This document shows, piece after piece, positions 8,293-17,361 of a stretch of 62,211 nucleotides of DNA. A model generated the notes under the pieces. It searched no databases and was not told the origin of the DNA. It worked only from the letters and a program-made list of their open reading frames with translations. A program made the translations under genes and the position numbers. The DNA comes from Hyphomicrobium sp. (GTDB lineage Bacteria > Pseudomonadota > Alphaproteobacteria > Rhizobiales > Hyphomicrobiaceae): assembly GCA_030148725.1 (NCBI GenBank), contig JASBSU010000038.1, positions 1-62,211 of the forward strand, given 5' to 3'. Every line of letters starts with the position of its first letter. The first letter of the stretch is position 1.

Positions 8293-8580
8293 ATGCCTTC
8301 ATTTCTCACTCGGAGCTACGCGACCGCTAAGAGCCACCTCGGCGGCACGCTTCTAGGCGACACCGGCTTCTTCTTCCACTTCTCATCGTTCGTGCTGGTC
8401 AACGCGATCCTGATCGCGGTGAACCTGCTGCTGACGCCGGACCGCATCTGGTTCATCTGGCCCTTGCTCGGCTGGGGCATCGGTATCTTGGCGCACGGGC
8501 TGGCTGTGAACTTCTCCAAGGAAGAGGCCGTACGCCGGCGCTCGCATGCGCGCGACGCCCGCAAGTCCGTAGCTCACTGA
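8293..8580 (+). CDS. 2TM domain-containing small membrane protein
   Basis: The 95-residue product has two hydrophobic segments (about 28-48, FFFHFSSFVLVNAILIAVNLL, and about 57-75, FIWPLLGWGIGILAHGLAVNF) separated by a short turn, then a charged cytoplasmic tail. This is the PF13239 2TM pattern, including the conserved aromatic/His positions at the start of the first helix and the tryptophan-glycine pair before the second. Such domains occur alone or fused to histidine kinases, and no specific role is known. The ATG at 8293 is preceded by AAGGAG. The 289 bases upstream hold the two terminator hairpins and its promoter region. Confidence 0.78.
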   Translation: MPSFLTRSYATAKSHLGGTLLGDTGFFFHFSSFVLVNAILIAVNLLLTPDRIWFIWPLLGWGIGILAHGLAVNFSKEEAVRRRSHARDARKSVAH

Positions 8581-8602
8581 GCGACGAGGTGCGCCGCTCC
8601 CG

Positions 8603-8986
8603 TTAGCCGCGGGGCCGGCGCACGCGCTTGGCCATCACGTCCATGACCGCGAGCGCAAATTCTGGCTCTTCGGCGACGAGGTCGAGAAACGCGGCCTTGT
8701 CGACGACCGCGACCTCGGTCGGCTCGCTCGCCATCGCCGCGGCAGCGCGTGGCGCATCGTTGATGACGGCCATCTCGCCGAAGACGCCGCCCGCCCCGAC
8801 CTGCTCCAGAACCCGGCCGAAGCTGATGACGTCGACGCTACCGCTGCGCACCACGTACAGCGCATCGCCGATTTCAGTTTCGAGGAAAATGCGCTCGCCG
8901 GCATCGAAACGCTTGAGGGGCAATCCCCGCCTTTCGAGCATATCGGTATCGAAAAAATAAGCTGCCACCTGAAACACCCAGCTCAA
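8603..8986 (-). CDS. Stand-alone cyclic nucleotide-binding domain protein
   Basis: The product (127 residues) is one CRP/PKA-type cNMP-binding fold with no DNA-binding helix-turn-helix after it. Seen are RFDAGERIFLETEIGDALYVVRSG, the phosphate-binding-cassette region GGVFGEMAVINDAPRAAAAM and a C-terminal helix EFALAVMDVMAKRVRR. The GEM..I...PRAA segment keeps the Glu and Arg usual for nucleotide binding. The start is uncertain: a TTG at 8986 gives the length stated and an ATG at 8941 would begin at MLERRG; neither has a clear ribosome-binding site. It probably works as a small regulatory subunit of an unidentified partner. Confidence 0.75.
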   Translation of the reverse strand: MSWVFQVAAYFFDTDMLERRGLPLKRFDAGERIFLETEIGDALYVVRSGSVDVISFGRVLEQVGAGGVFGEMAVINDAPRAAAAMASEPTEVAVVDKAAFLDLVAEEPEFALAVMDVMAKRVRRPRG

Positions 8987-9030
8987 TATGCGGGTGATTG
9001 TAATGGCCAGCGCGATCCTGGCAAGCCGCT

Positions 9031-9076
9031 GTCGTGCCGAAGGCGCGCAAATAAAGTCGTGGCGAAGGCGCGCAAA
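9031..9076. repeat. 21-base direct repeat, two copies, 25-base period
   Basis: Copy one (9031-9051) and copy two (9056-9076) are identical except for one base. The shared core is CGAAGGCGCGCAAA, and both copies are preceded by GTCGTG. They are separated by TAAA, so equivalent points are 25 bases apart. They lie between the dapE stop at 9085 and the cyclic-nucleotide-binding gene, upstream of the latter on the minus strand. They could be tandem operators or a recent duplication. Confidence 0.85.
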
Positions 9077-9084
9077 GGATCACT

Positions 9085-10254
9085 TCATACCCGCGTGAAA
9101 AACAGCCTCAGGAACCGCTCGTAGATCTGCGTCAGTGTTTCGAGGTCGGCGACGGCAACATGCTCGTCCACCTGATGGATCGTGGCATTGACGAGCCCCA
9201 TCTCGATCACCGGGCAATGATCCTTGATGAACCGGGCATCCGACGTGCCCCCGCCCGTCGACAGCTTCGGCGCGCGACCCGTGACTTCCCTCACGGCCGT
9301 CTGCATCGTCTCGACGAGCGGCCCCGGATGCGTCACGAACACGTCGCCCGTTCCAGAAAAGGTGAGCGTGTACTTGGCGCCCAGCTCGGCGGCAGCATCT
9401 GCGCACGCGCGGCGGAGTTTCTCCTCCAGCTCGGCGCGCTTGTGAGCGTCGTTGTAGCGGACGTTGAAGCGGGCCCGCGCCTCACCAGGAATGACATTGG
9501 TCGCCGTATTGGGAACCGAGATCACGGTCACGCCGAGGTGCGAAGGCTCGAAGTGCTGGGTTCCCTCATCGAGCTTCAGGCTGGAAAGTCTGTCGATGAT
9601 ACGCGCAAGCTTCGGCACCGGGTTATCGGCCAGTTGCGGATATGCGGCATGCCCCTGCTTGCCCGACACGACGATCTCGCCATTGAGCGACCCGCGCCGC
9701 CCGACCTTCAGTTCATCCCCGACGGTATTGCGGCTCGATGGCTCGCCGACCACGCAGGCGTGCAGGACCTCGCCGCGCGCCTTCAGCCAATCGAGCACCT
9801 TGATGGTGCCGTTGACGCTGTCGCCTTCCTCATCGCCGGTAATGAGCAGTGATATGGAGCCGGGCAGGGAGCCTTTGCCGTAAGCGAGAAAGCGCTTCAT
9901 AGCGGCGATGAAACAGGCGATCTCGCCCTTCATGTCGACGGCCCCGCGGCCATAGAGAATGCCGCCGCGGATTTCCGCGCCGAACGGAGGAGACGTCCAG
10001 GCGTCGAGGTTGCCGGGCGGAACGACATCGGTATGTCCGGCAAAGCACAGATTGGGACCTGTGTTCCCGAGCCGCGCGTAGAGGTTCTCCACGTCCGGGA
10101 AGCCCGGCTCCGAGAACGTCATGCGGTGGCACTCGAAACCGGCGGCATCGAGCACGCCTTCCAACAGCGTCAGCGCCCCGCCTTCGACCGGCGTGACGCT
10201 TTCGCAGCGGATGAGTGCTTGCGCGAGGGGAACTGGATCGTGGGACGTGGGCAT
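9085..10254 (-). CDS. dapE: Succinyl-diaminopimelate desuccinylase
   Basis: The 389-residue M20-family zinc peptidase removes succinate from N-succinyl-LL-diaminopimelate in lysine and peptidoglycan precursor synthesis. Metal-binding motifs are in place: FAGHTDVVPPG (first His-Asp), YGRGAVDMKG, ITGDEEGD (catalytic Glu-Glu), STGGGTSDARF and the C-terminal HQVDEHV. Length is as usual for DapE. It lies downstream of dapD with one membrane-protein gene between them, all on the minus strand, which suggests a succinylase-branch lysine operon. Confidence 0.96.
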   Translation of the reverse strand: MPTSHDPVPLAQALIRCESVTPVEGGALTLLEGVLDAAGFECHRMTFSEPGFPDVENLYARLGNTGPNLCFAGHTDVVPPGNLDAWTSPPFGAEIRGGILYGRGAVDMKGEIACFIAAMKRFLAYGKGSLPGSISLLITGDEEGDSVNGTIKVLDWLKARGEVLHACVVGEPSSRNTVGDELKVGRRGSLNGEIVVSGKQGHAAYPQLADNPVPKLARIIDRLSSLKLDEGTQHFEPSHLGVTVISVPNTATNVIPGEARARFNVRYNDAHKRAELEEKLRRACADAAAELGAKYTLTFSGTGDVFVTHPGPLVETMQTAVREVTGRAPKLSTGGGTSDARFIKDHCPVIEMGLVNATIHQVDEHVAVADLETLTQIYERFLRLFFTRV

Positions 10255-10419
10255 GCCGTGGTTCCTGCGAGCGTCGGATCGGGTGCTACTCTATCGCCCT
10301 TTGATGTCGATCGGGTGGGGACGCCGCCCCGTCTGTCGATGCCGAACCGTGTATGGCGCTTATCGTTCCGATATCGCTATGCCGTGCCATAGGTCACCAC
10401 CGCCGTCCAGCTTTGGCGC

Positions 10420-11154
10420 TCAACGAACTTCGGAGCCTTGCGTCTTTCCCGGCAGTGGAATCTGGTCGCCCGCCAGATCTTCTACGATGGTGATCTTCTG
10501 CCATATCTTGTTCGACAGGTCCGAGGTCAGCAGCTCGATGGCGCCCACGGTCTCGATGACGACCGGGTCGCTGAGCTTCTGAGCATAGAGTGCCGCGCAT
10601 TTAGCCGTCAGCGACAGGATCTCGGAGCAGTAATCGAGATAGCGGATGAGCTGAAAGGGCGTCAGCGGCCGCTCGGGCGACGACCGCGTCCGGATGTGCC
10701 CGAGCATGCTCGGATCCTTGGTGAGCTGGTGCATATCGACGACGTGAATGATCGACCGCAGCTCGTGCAGCGCCTTCAGCGCGCGGTCGCGCTTGATGCG
10801 TGTTTCGAGCGACGCCAGGAAGTAGGCGGCACCGCCGAGGACGATGATGAGGTTTACGCCCGCGTCGACGCCCTGCATCGTCTCCGTCAGTTCGTCCGAC
10901 GTCTTGAGCGACGATGCCTCGATGATCCCGAGCACGGCGAGCGCGATGACGCCGCCGAGCAGGGCGAGCAGCGACAGCCGCAAACTCCAGATCGGCTGCG
11001 AGACCTTCTCGATGCGCTGCGATGTCTGCCGCGCGAGGCTGACGACCTCCGTGCAGACGCCACTGAGGCCCGAACCAGGAAATCGCTCGTCGATGCGGCC
11101 CTGCAGCTGCACCAGCGTCTCGATGATCTTGCCGGGGTCGAGCGAACGATACAT
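10420..11154 (-). CDS. Membrane protein of unknown function between dapD and dapE
   Basis: The 244-residue product has a polar N-terminal region (about 1-50) with a helix likely to be amphipathic. Two hydrophobic segments follow, about 56-77 (LRLSLLALLGGVIALAVLGI) and about 95-113 (VNLIIVLGGAAYFLA). A cytoplasmic, mostly helical C-terminal domain (115-244) begins with TRIKRDRALKALHELRSI and includes IRYLDYCSEILSL. I do not recognise the family. It starts 23 bases after the dapD stop, so co-transcription with dapD is likely. Similar proteins next to dapD/dapE occur in related genomes by my recollection, but no role can be stated. Confidence 0.75.
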   Translation of the reverse strand: MYRSLDPGKIIETLVQLQGRIDERFPGSGLSGVCTEVVSLARQTSQRIEKVSQPIWSLRLSLLALLGGVIALAVLGIIEASSLKTSDELTETMQGVDAGVNLIIVLGGAAYFLASLETRIKRDRALKALHELRSIIHVVDMHQLTKDPSMLGHIRTRSSPERPLTPFQLIRYLDYCSEILSLTAKCAALYAQKLSDPVVIETVGAIELLTSDLSNKIWQKITIVEDLAGDQIPLPGKTQGSEVR

Positions 11155-11177
11155 CGAGGCCTGGCCCGTTCTGATCG

Positions 11178-12032
11178 CTATTCGCGCAGCAATTCGTTGA
11201 TCGACGTCTTCGACCGCGTCTTGGCGTCGACCTGCTTGACGATCACCGCGCAATAAAGGTTCGGCCCCGGCGTGCCGTCGGGCAGCGGCTTGCCCGGCAT
11301 GGTGCCCGAAACGACCACCGAATAGGGAGGCACCTTGCCGAAGAATTTCTCGCCCGTCGCGCGATTGATGATCGTCGTCGAGGCGCCGAGGTAGACGCCC
11401 ATCGACAGCACGGAGCCCTCGCCCACAACGACACCTTCCGCCACTTCCGCGCGTGCGCCGATGAAGCAGTTGTCTTCGATGATGACCGGGCCGGCCTGCA
11501 GCGGCTCGAGCACGCCGCCGATGCCGGCGCCGCCCGAGATGTGGCAGTTCTTGCCGATCTGCGCGCAGCTGCCGACCGTCGCCCACGTGTCGACCATCGT
11601 GCCTTCATCGACGTAAGCGCCGAGGTTCACGAACGACGGCAGCAGAACGACGTTGGGCGCGATGTAGGCGGAGTGGCGGACGATACAGCCCGGGACGGCC
11701 CTGAAGCCGGCGCGGCGGAAGTCGTCCGGCGTCATGCCGGCGAACTTCGACGGCACCTTGTCCCACCACGAAGCGCCGCCCGGCGCGCCCGAGATCGCGG
11801 TCATGTCGTTGAGGCGGAACGACAGCAGCACGGCCTTCTTCAGCCACTGATTGACGGTCCACCCCTCCGCGCCCTTCTCGGCGACGCGCACGATCCCCTT
11901 GTCGAGCAGGCCGAGGGTCGTCTCGACGGTATCGCGGATGACGCCGGTCGTACCCGGCGAGATGCCCTGGCGCTCCTCCCACACGGCCTCGATGGTGTTC
12001 TGCAACTCGGTCGTGCTGACGCTGGCCGTCAT
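11178..12032 (-). CDS. dapD: Tetrahydrodipicolinate N-succinyltransferase
   Basis: The 284-residue enzyme transfers succinyl from succinyl-CoA to tetrahydrodipicolinate, the step that commits to the succinylase lysine pathway. An N-terminal helical domain (to about 95) is followed by a left-handed beta-helix of hexapeptide repeats, seen from [20 protein letters not shown] through [21 protein letters not shown]. The conserved [23 protein letters not shown] is complete. Length matches the family. It heads the minus-strand run dapD, membrane protein, dapE. Confidence 0.97.
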   Translation of the reverse strand: MTASVSTTELQNTIEAVWEERQGISPGTTGVIRDTVETTLGLLDKGIVRVAEKGAEGWTVNQWLKKAVLLSFRLNDMTAISGAPGGASWWDKVPSKFAGMTPDDFRRAGFRAVPGCIVRHSAYIAPNVVLLPSFVNLGAYVDEGTMVDTWATVGSCAQIGKNCHISGGAGIGGVLEPLQAGPVIIEDNCFIGARAEVAEGVVVGEGSVLSMGVYLGASTTIINRATGEKFFGKVPPYSVVVSGTMPGKPLPDGTPGPNLYCAVIVKQVDAKTRSKTSINELLRE

Positions 12033-12265
12033 GGAGCTTCCCCGTCTTGTGTGGTTATGCGGCCCGCGTTTTCGCCCGTGGGTAAAAACCTGTCAACGCA
12101 AACGAATTCTTTCGCGGAAATCCTCAATTGGATACGCGGTGTTAAGCCGCCGGGCTGATACTCCGACGCAGGCCGTGGGCGTTGCGTGGCGTACGTCGGA
12201 GTAGCGTCGTGTTGCAGAGCGAGAGAGTAATTGCCGTCGCCCCGAAGGGCTCCAGCGGCAAGTGG

Positions 12266-12697
12266 ATGAGCAAGGACAGCTTCGTTGCCGAGGCTGCCGT
12301 ACAGTTCGAGCGTATGTCCGGCGCCATTGCGCGGCTCGAGCGAGAGCTGGAGCAATCCCGCAAGACCGTCACCGAAATGACGGAGGAAGCCAACCGCACG
12401 CGGCGCTTCCAGGCATTCGAGGTCAGCCTCGAGAATTCCCGCGACTACAAGATCACGGACCTGCAGCGCAGCTGCAAGGACATCAAGGCACGTCTCGACG
12501 CCATTGAAGGAGACCGCTCCAGCTTCGCGAGCCTTACCTACAAGTCGTTCGCGCCGGTCGATCGCAAGTTGGCTGAGCTGGGCAATCTTCAGATTCAGAT
12601 CGAGCGCGCGGAGGCAGCCGCCCGCCGCAACGAGATGCTGTTCTTCGGCGCCCTGGCCATCGCGGCCGTGTCGCTCGCCTCGCGCTTCATTTTCTAA
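12266..12697 (+). CDS. Coiled-coil protein with C-terminal membrane anchor
   Basis: The 143-residue product is mostly charged helix: two coiled-coil stretches (about 10-45, with AIARLERELEQSRKTVTEMT, and about 60-110, with RKLAELGNLQIQIERAE). It ends in one hydrophobic segment (MLFFGALAIAAVSLASRFIF) at the extreme C-terminus. That topology is a tail-anchored cytoplasmic coiled coil. The family is not recognised. The start is uncertain: the frame is open from 12182 with GTG 12209 and TTG 12212 as alternatives, and the ATG at 12266 is the conservative choice. It is divergent from dapD and convergent with tlpA. Confidence 0.62.
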   Translation: MSKDSFVAEAAVQFERMSGAIARLERELEQSRKTVTEMTEEANRTRRFQAFEVSLENSRDYKITDLQRSCKDIKARLDAIEGDRSSFASLTYKSFAPVDRKLAELGNLQIQIERAEAAARRNEMLFFGALAIAAVSLASRFIF

Positions 12698-12742
12698 GGG
12701 CGCGTCCGCATCGGGCTCTAAGCCCGCTGTCGTGGAGCGGCG

Positions 12743-13393
12743 TCAGCCGCTTCCCTGCTTGAGCTGTGCCTCGATCAGCCGCTTCGCCTCGGCACTGTCC
12801 CAGTGCGCCGGGCCGATCAGCCGCCCGATCTCGCGCCCCTCCGCATCCATGAGGATCGTCGTCGGCATGCCGATGACCTTCAGCTTCGTGCCTTCCTTCC
12901 CCGTGGGGTCGGCATAGACCGCGAGTTTGTCCGCCTTGATATCCGTGAGGAACTTCTTGGCGGCAGCGACGCCGCCTTTGTCGACCGCCAGCGCAACCAC
13001 CTCGAACCGATCCGAGCCAAGCTCGGCCTGCAGCTTGTCGAGGGCCGGCATCTCTTCCCGGCAGGGCGCGCACCACGTCGCCCAGACGTTCAGCAGCACC
13101 ACCTTGCCCTTGAAGGCATCGAGGCCCATTTCGGTGCCGGCCGCGTTAACAAATCGGATACCCGGCATCGCCTCCGGCTGCGGCTTGAACACGAATGTGG
13201 TCATCGCGCCGGTGGCGAGAGGGTGAGCGCTGCTCTTGCTCTCTTGCGCCGGCGCCGCAGAAGTTGGCGCCGATTGATTGTCAGCCGGCCCCGACGTGAC
13301 GTATACCGCCGCGAACGCCGTCAACGCCGACGCTGCGGCGATAACCGCGTAAACCGACGGGCGAATAGGCTTCTTAAGGGGCTGCTCGCTCAT
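12743..13393 (-). CDS. tlpA: TlpA-like thiol:disulfide oxidoreductase
   Basis: The 216-residue product has one N-terminal membrane segment (about 13-33) acting as anchor. A periplasmic thioredoxin fold follows, with the active site WATWCAPCREEMP and the cis-proline segment VIGMPTTILMD. This is the TlpA/ResA subgroup, which reduces disulfides during cytochrome oxidase copper-site or cytochrome c assembly. GAAGG precedes the ATG at 13393. It is divergent from argH with only 43 bases between the two start codons, a neighbour pairing common in Hyphomicrobiales. The TlpA subgroup is inferred from context and length. Confidence 0.88.
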   Translation of the reverse strand: MSEQPLKKPIRPSVYAVIAAASALTAFAAVYVTSGPADNQSAPTSAAPAQESKSSAHPLATGAMTTFVFKPQPEAMPGIRFVNAAGTEMGLDAFKGKVVLLNVWATWCAPCREEMPALDKLQAELGSDRFEVVALAVDKGGVAAAKKFLTDIKADKLAVYADPTGKEGTKLKVIGMPTTILMDAEGREIGRLIGPAHWDSAEAKRLIEAQLKQGSG

Positions 13394-13436
13394 ATGCCTT
13401 CTTTCGCCGAGCATTATCGACCGGCCCTGACGGAGC

Positions 13437-14855
13437 ATGAATGCCGTGACGGACAAGCCTGCCAACAGCATGTGGGGCGGTCGCTTCTCGGTCTCACCCG
13501 CCGAGATCATGGAGGAGATAAACGCCTCTATCGGCTTCGACAAGCGCCTAGCGCCCGAGGATATCCGCGCCTCGAAGGCCCATGCCGCCATGCTCGCCGA
13601 CGCCGGGATCATCGAAAAATCCGACGCCGCGGCCATCATCGAAGGGCTGGAGGGCGTGCTGGCCGAGATCAACGCCGGTAAGTTTTCGTTCTCCCGCGCC
13701 CTCGAAGACGTGCACATGAACGTCGAGAGCCGCCTCAAGGATGTCATCGGCACGCCGGCCGGACGCCTGCACACCGCGCGCTCGCGTAACGACCAGGTCG
13801 CAACGGATTTCAAGCTCTACGTGCGCGAGCGCCTCGATGCGCTCGACAGCGCGCTTGCCGCATTGCAGCTCGCCCTTGTCACCAAGGCCGGAGCCAACGC
13901 CGCGACGGTCATGCCGGGCTTCACGCACCTGCAGCCGGCTCAGCCCGTCACGTTCGGACATCATCTGCTGGCTTACGTCGAGATGCTCGGTCGCGATCGC
14001 GGCCGCCTGCGGGACGCCCGGGCGCGTCTCAACGAATGCCCGCTCGGATCGGCAGCGCTGGCCGGCACGTCGTTCCCGATCGACCGTCACGCGACGGCGA
14101 AGGCGCTGGGCTTCGACAAGCCGACCGACAATTCGCTCGATAGCGTCTCCGACCGCGACTTCATCCTCGAAACGCTCGCCGCGGCTTCGATCTGCGCCAT
14201 GCACTTGTCGCGCTTCGCCGAGGAGATCGTGATCTGGTCGACGCCGCAGTTCGGCTTCATCAAGCTGTCGGACAAGTTCACGACCGGCTCCTCGATCATG
14301 CCGCAGAAGCGCAATCCGGATGCCGCCGAGTTGTCGCGCGCCAAGGTCGGGCGGATCGCCGGCGCCTTCCAGGCCCTGCTCATGGTCATGAAGGGGCTGC
14401 CGCTCGCCTATTCCAAGGACATGCAGGAGGACAAGGAAGTCGCTTTCGACGCGCTCGACAGCCTCACGCTTGCCATTGCGGCCATGACCGGCATGGTCAC
14501 CGACATGCAGCCGCAGGCCGCAACGATGTTGGCGGCCGCCGGCGGCGGGTATTCCACGGCCACCGACCTTGCCGACTGGCTGGTGCGCGTCCTGAAGATG
14601 CCGTTCCGCGAGGCGCACCACGTCACCGGGCGCATCGTTGCCGCCGCCGAGGCCGACAATCTTCCTCTGGACAAGTTGCCGCTATCGGCCATGCAGGCCG
14701 TCGAGCCGCGCATAACTGCCGATGTTTTCACGGTTTTGAGCCCCGAGAACTCCGTTGCCAGCCGCACGAGTCATGGGGGAACCGCGCCACAGAACGTCGC
14801 CAAAATGGCCTCGGCCTGGCGGAAGCGGTTGGAAAAGGGGTTGCCGAGGGGCTAG
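13437..14855 (+). CDS. argH: Argininosuccinate lyase
   Basis: The 472-residue fumarase/aspartase-superfamily enzyme splits argininosuccinate to arginine and fumarate. The N-terminal WGGRFS is typical, as are [24 protein letters not shown] and the HxQPAQP motif ([15 protein letters not shown]). The catalytic signature loop [16 protein letters not shown] is intact. Length is standard. It leads a plus-strand row with lptM and, beyond one opposing gene, lysA. Confidence 0.97.
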   Translation: MNAVTDKPANSMWGGRFSVSPAEIMEEINASIGFDKRLAPEDIRASKAHAAMLADAGIIEKSDAAAIIEGLEGVLAEINAGKFSFSRALEDVHMNVESRLKDVIGTPAGRLHTARSRNDQVATDFKLYVRERLDALDSALAALQLALVTKAGANAATVMPGFTHLQPAQPVTFGHHLLAYVEMLGRDRGRLRDARARLNECPLGSAALAGTSFPIDRHATAKALGFDKPTDNSLDSVSDRDFILETLAAASICAMHLSRFAEEIVIWSTPQFGFIKLSDKFTTGSSIMPQKRNPDAAELSRAKVGRIAGAFQALLMVMKGLPLAYSKDMQEDKEVAFDALDSLTLAIAAMTGMVTDMQPQAATMLAAAGGGYSTATDLADWLVRVLKMPFREAHHVTGRIVAAAEADNLPLDKLPLSAMQAVEPRITADVFTVLSPENSVASRTSHGGTAPQNVAKMASAWRKRLEKGLPRG

Positions 14856-14948
14856 TAATGGCTTTGGAGCCAGGGTGCCCCAGAACCGCCGCGGCGGTTG
14901 GGTTTCTTGGCTATGCGGCGTTGGGGCCAGCACAGGGTCGTCGGGGAC

Positions 14949-15170
14949 ATGCGCGTATCGTTTACACCGAAGGCAATGGTTGCCGCGATGCTGGCGGCCG
15001 GGCTCTGCCTTGGAGTCGGCGGCTGCGGCGTCCGCGGCTCTCTTGATCCGCCGCCCTCCGCGAAGGCCGATGGCACCGCCAAGTCGGCCGAGGCCGCCGG
15101 TACGCAGCCGGGCAGCGCCGCACCGCCCAAGCCGCACGACGGCTTCATCCTCGATCCGCTGCTGCGCTGA
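14949..15170 (+). CDS. lptM: LptM-like small lipoprotein (LPS assembly)
   Basis: The 73-residue product starts with a short signal (MVAAMLAAGLCLGVGG), then the lipidated Cys and the GCGVRGSLDPPP stretch that marks the LptM/YifL family (GCGxxGxLxxP). A Ser/Ala/Pro-rich tail ends in DGFILDPLLR. LptM helps oxidise and mature the LptD-LptE LPS translocon in the outer membrane. The start at 14949 is chosen for the signal; an ATG at 14898 is in frame but adds a poor leader. It lies between argH and lysA, as it does in many proteobacteria, which supports the call. Confidence 0.8.
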   Translation: MRVSFTPKAMVAAMLAAGLCLGVGGCGVRGSLDPPPSAKADGTAKSAEAAGTQPGSAAPPKPHDGFILDPLLR

Positions 15171-15185
15171 CGGCTGATCGCCCCG

Positions 15186-15908
15186 CTAGCGGGTGAATTC
15201 GATCACGTCGATATCGGTCATGTCGGTCGGCCCTGGAAGCAGGGTCGGTGTGGGCCGGCGGGTGACGCTCATCTGCCAGCCATTTTTCTGCATCTGCTCC
15301 AGGAACAGCGGCGTGTCTTGCCGTCCAGGGTCGGCAAGCAGCACCCGTCCTCCCGGCGCGAGGTTACGCTCCAGGATGGCCCCGAGCGCCGGATGGCAGT
15401 GGCGCTCATAGACGACGTCCGACGCGATGATCAGGTCATAGGTCTTGTCGTCGTTCCAGGCATCCCAGTTGGCGATCGCCCGCTCGATCCCGTCGATCCC
15501 GTTCACCTCCGCGTTCACCCGGCACAGCGCCAGCGTTTCCGACACATGGTCGGTCTGGCGGACAGACGCCGCGCCGACGTAACGAGCGATGATGCCAGGC
15601 AGCCCGGCACCGGCGCCCAGTTCCAGGACCGATCGCCCGGCGATTTGGTCGCCCGCGTCGCCAATGACCTCCGCCAGAACCAGACCGGACTCCCACAGCA
15701 GCAGCCCGAACGGGAACGCTACGAAGCGGTCCGAAGCGGCCAGCAAAGCCGAATGGTCCTCCGCGGCGAGGAAACGCCAGGTGCGGCCGGCGAACTCATA
15801 CTGGAACTCCGACAGCGGCACCCCCGCGATCTCGGAAGGCAGTGTAAGGTGCCGTGCCACTTCGGTCGCCGTATCTGCGTTCATCGTCCCGCCATTGCAA
15901 TTCACCAT
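15186..15908 (-). CDS. Class I SAM-dependent methyltransferase, methyltransferase-16 family
   Basis: The 240-residue product shows a Rossmann SAM-binding motif (SVLELGAGAGLPGI) and the family's motif II region YDLIIASDVVYERHCHP. Earlier stands the conserved FPFGLLLWESG. This is the nicotinamide N-methyltransferase-like/lysine methyltransferase group (PF10294), which in bacteria includes protein lysine methyltransferases such as those acting on ETFB; the substrate is not evident. The start may be 15908 (CGGGAG upstream) or the ATG at 15884 (GGCGGGAC upstream). It opposes lptM and is divergent from lysA, 61 bases away. Confidence 0.85.
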   Translation of the reverse strand: MVNCNGGTMNADTATEVARHLTLPSEIAGVPLSEFQYEFAGRTWRFLAAEDHSALLAASDRFVAFPFGLLLWESGLVLAEVIGDAGDQIAGRSVLELGAGAGLPGIIARYVGAASVRQTDHVSETLALCRVNAEVNGIDGIERAIANWDAWNDDKTYDLIIASDVVYERHCHPALGAILERNLAPGGRVLLADPGRQDTPLFLEQMQKNGWQMSVTRRPTPTLLPGPTDMTDIDVIEFTR

Positions 15909-15969
15909 CGTCTCCCGCTATTAGCGGCATCGCTATAGCAGCTCGTTGCCCAACAAGAGACCCCGACCC

Positions 15970-17253
15970 ATGCACCATTTCGAGTACCGCGACGGCGTGC
16001 TACACGCCGAGGGCGTTAGCCTAGCGCGGCTCGCGGCCGAGGTCGGCACGCCCTTCTACTGCTATTCGACCGCAACCCTTGAGCGCCACTACCGCGTGCT
16101 CACCGAGGCTTTCGCTGGGCAGGACGCGCTCATCTGCTTTGCCGTCAAGGCCAACTCCAATCTGGCGGTCCTCACGACTTTGGCCAAGCTGGGTGCCGGC
16201 ATGGACGTCGTGTCGGAAGGAGAACTCCGCCGCGCTCTCGCCGCCGGCGCGCCCGCCGAGAAGATCATCTTTGCAGGCGTCGGCAAGACCCGCGAGGAAA
16301 TGGCCTACGCGCTCCAGAAGGGCATTCTGGGGTTCAACGTCGAGAGCGAGCCCGAGTTGCGCGCTCTCAGCGAAGTCGCAGCTAGCCTCGGCAAGACGGC
16401 GCGCATCGCGCTGCGCGTCAATCCCGACGTCGACGCCAAGACGCACGCCAAGATTTCGACCGGCAAGGCCGAGAACAAGTTCGGCATTCCTTACGGCGAA
16501 GCGCGGCGCCTTTATGCAGAGGCCGCACAGCTGCCCGGCATCGCTGTGACCGGCATCCACATGCACATCGGCAGCCAGATCACGCAGCTCGATCCCTTCC
16601 GCAATGCGTTCCGGCTGATGCGCGAGCTGGCGCAAGCTCTGATCGCCGATGGCCATAAGCTCGAGCACCTCGACATCGGCGGTGGTCTCGGCGTTCCGTA
16701 CGTTTCGGAAGGCGAGGTCGCGCCGCCCCCGTCGGCCTACGCAGCGATCGTCAAGGAAGAGCTGGGACCGCTGCGGCTCAAGATCGTCATGGAACCCGGT
16801 CGCGTCATCGTCGGCAATGCGGGCGTGCTCGTCAGCCGTGTCATCTACACCAAGGAAGGCGTCGACAAGACGTTCACGGTCGTCGACGCGGCGATGAACG
16901 ACCTCATCCGCCCGACGCTATATGAGGCGCAGCACGAGATTTGGCCGGTCGAGGAAAGCAAGCTTTCCATGCCGCCGCTCGTGCAGGACATCGTCGGGCC
17001 GGTATGCGAAACCGGAGACTATCTCGCGCTCGATCGCAAGCTGCCGCCCTTCTCGGCGGGCGACCTGCTCTCGGTCATGACGGCGGGCGCCTACGGTGCG
17101 GTCATGTCGTCCACCTACAACACGCGCCCTCTCGTGCCGGAAGTGCTCGTCAAGGGCGACAGCTATGCCGTTGTCCGCCCGCGCCTTTCCGCCGAGGCGC
17201 TGATTGCCCAGGACCGGGTGCCCACCTGGCTGGAGTACCCGATCTCGCGCTGA
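15970..17253 (+). CDS. lysA: Diaminopimelate decarboxylase
   Basis: The 427-residue fold-type III PLP enzyme makes lysine from meso-diaminopimelate. The PLP lysine lies in CFAVKANSN, with HIGSQI, the glycine-rich phosphate loop LDIGGGLGVPY, EPGRVIVGNAGVLV and the C-terminal CETGDYLA active-site segment. The start at 15970 gives the usual N-terminus (MHHFEYRDGVLHAEGV); a TTG at 15946 is an unlikely upstream alternative. With dapD and dapE also in the window, three lysine-pathway genes lie within 8 kb, though on both strands. Confidence 0.97.
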   Translation: MHHFEYRDGVLHAEGVSLARLAAEVGTPFYCYSTATLERHYRVLTEAFAGQDALICFAVKANSNLAVLTTLAKLGAGMDVVSEGELRRALAAGAPAEKIIFAGVGKTREEMAYALQKGILGFNVESEPELRALSEVAASLGKTARIALRVNPDVDAKTHAKISTGKAENKFGIPYGEARRLYAEAAQLPGIAVTGIHMHIGSQITQLDPFRNAFRLMRELAQALIADGHKLEHLDIGGGLGVPYVSEGEVAPPPSAYAAIVKEELGPLRLKIVMEPGRVIVGNAGVLVSRVIYTKEGVDKTFTVVDAAMNDLIRPTLYEAQHEIWPVEESKLSMPPLVQDIVGPVCETGDYLALDRKLPPFSAGDLLSVMTAGAYGAVMSSTYNTRPLVPEVLVKGDSYAVVRPRLSAEALIAQDRVPTWLEYPISR

Positions 17254-17361
17254 ATCGGCCCTACGCTGGCAGCCGTTTTCCCACCGACAATGACCAAACT
17301 TTAATCCTATCGCGGCACCCCGCCGCTAGGCCCGCCGCAATGTTCACGCTATCGTCTCGCC

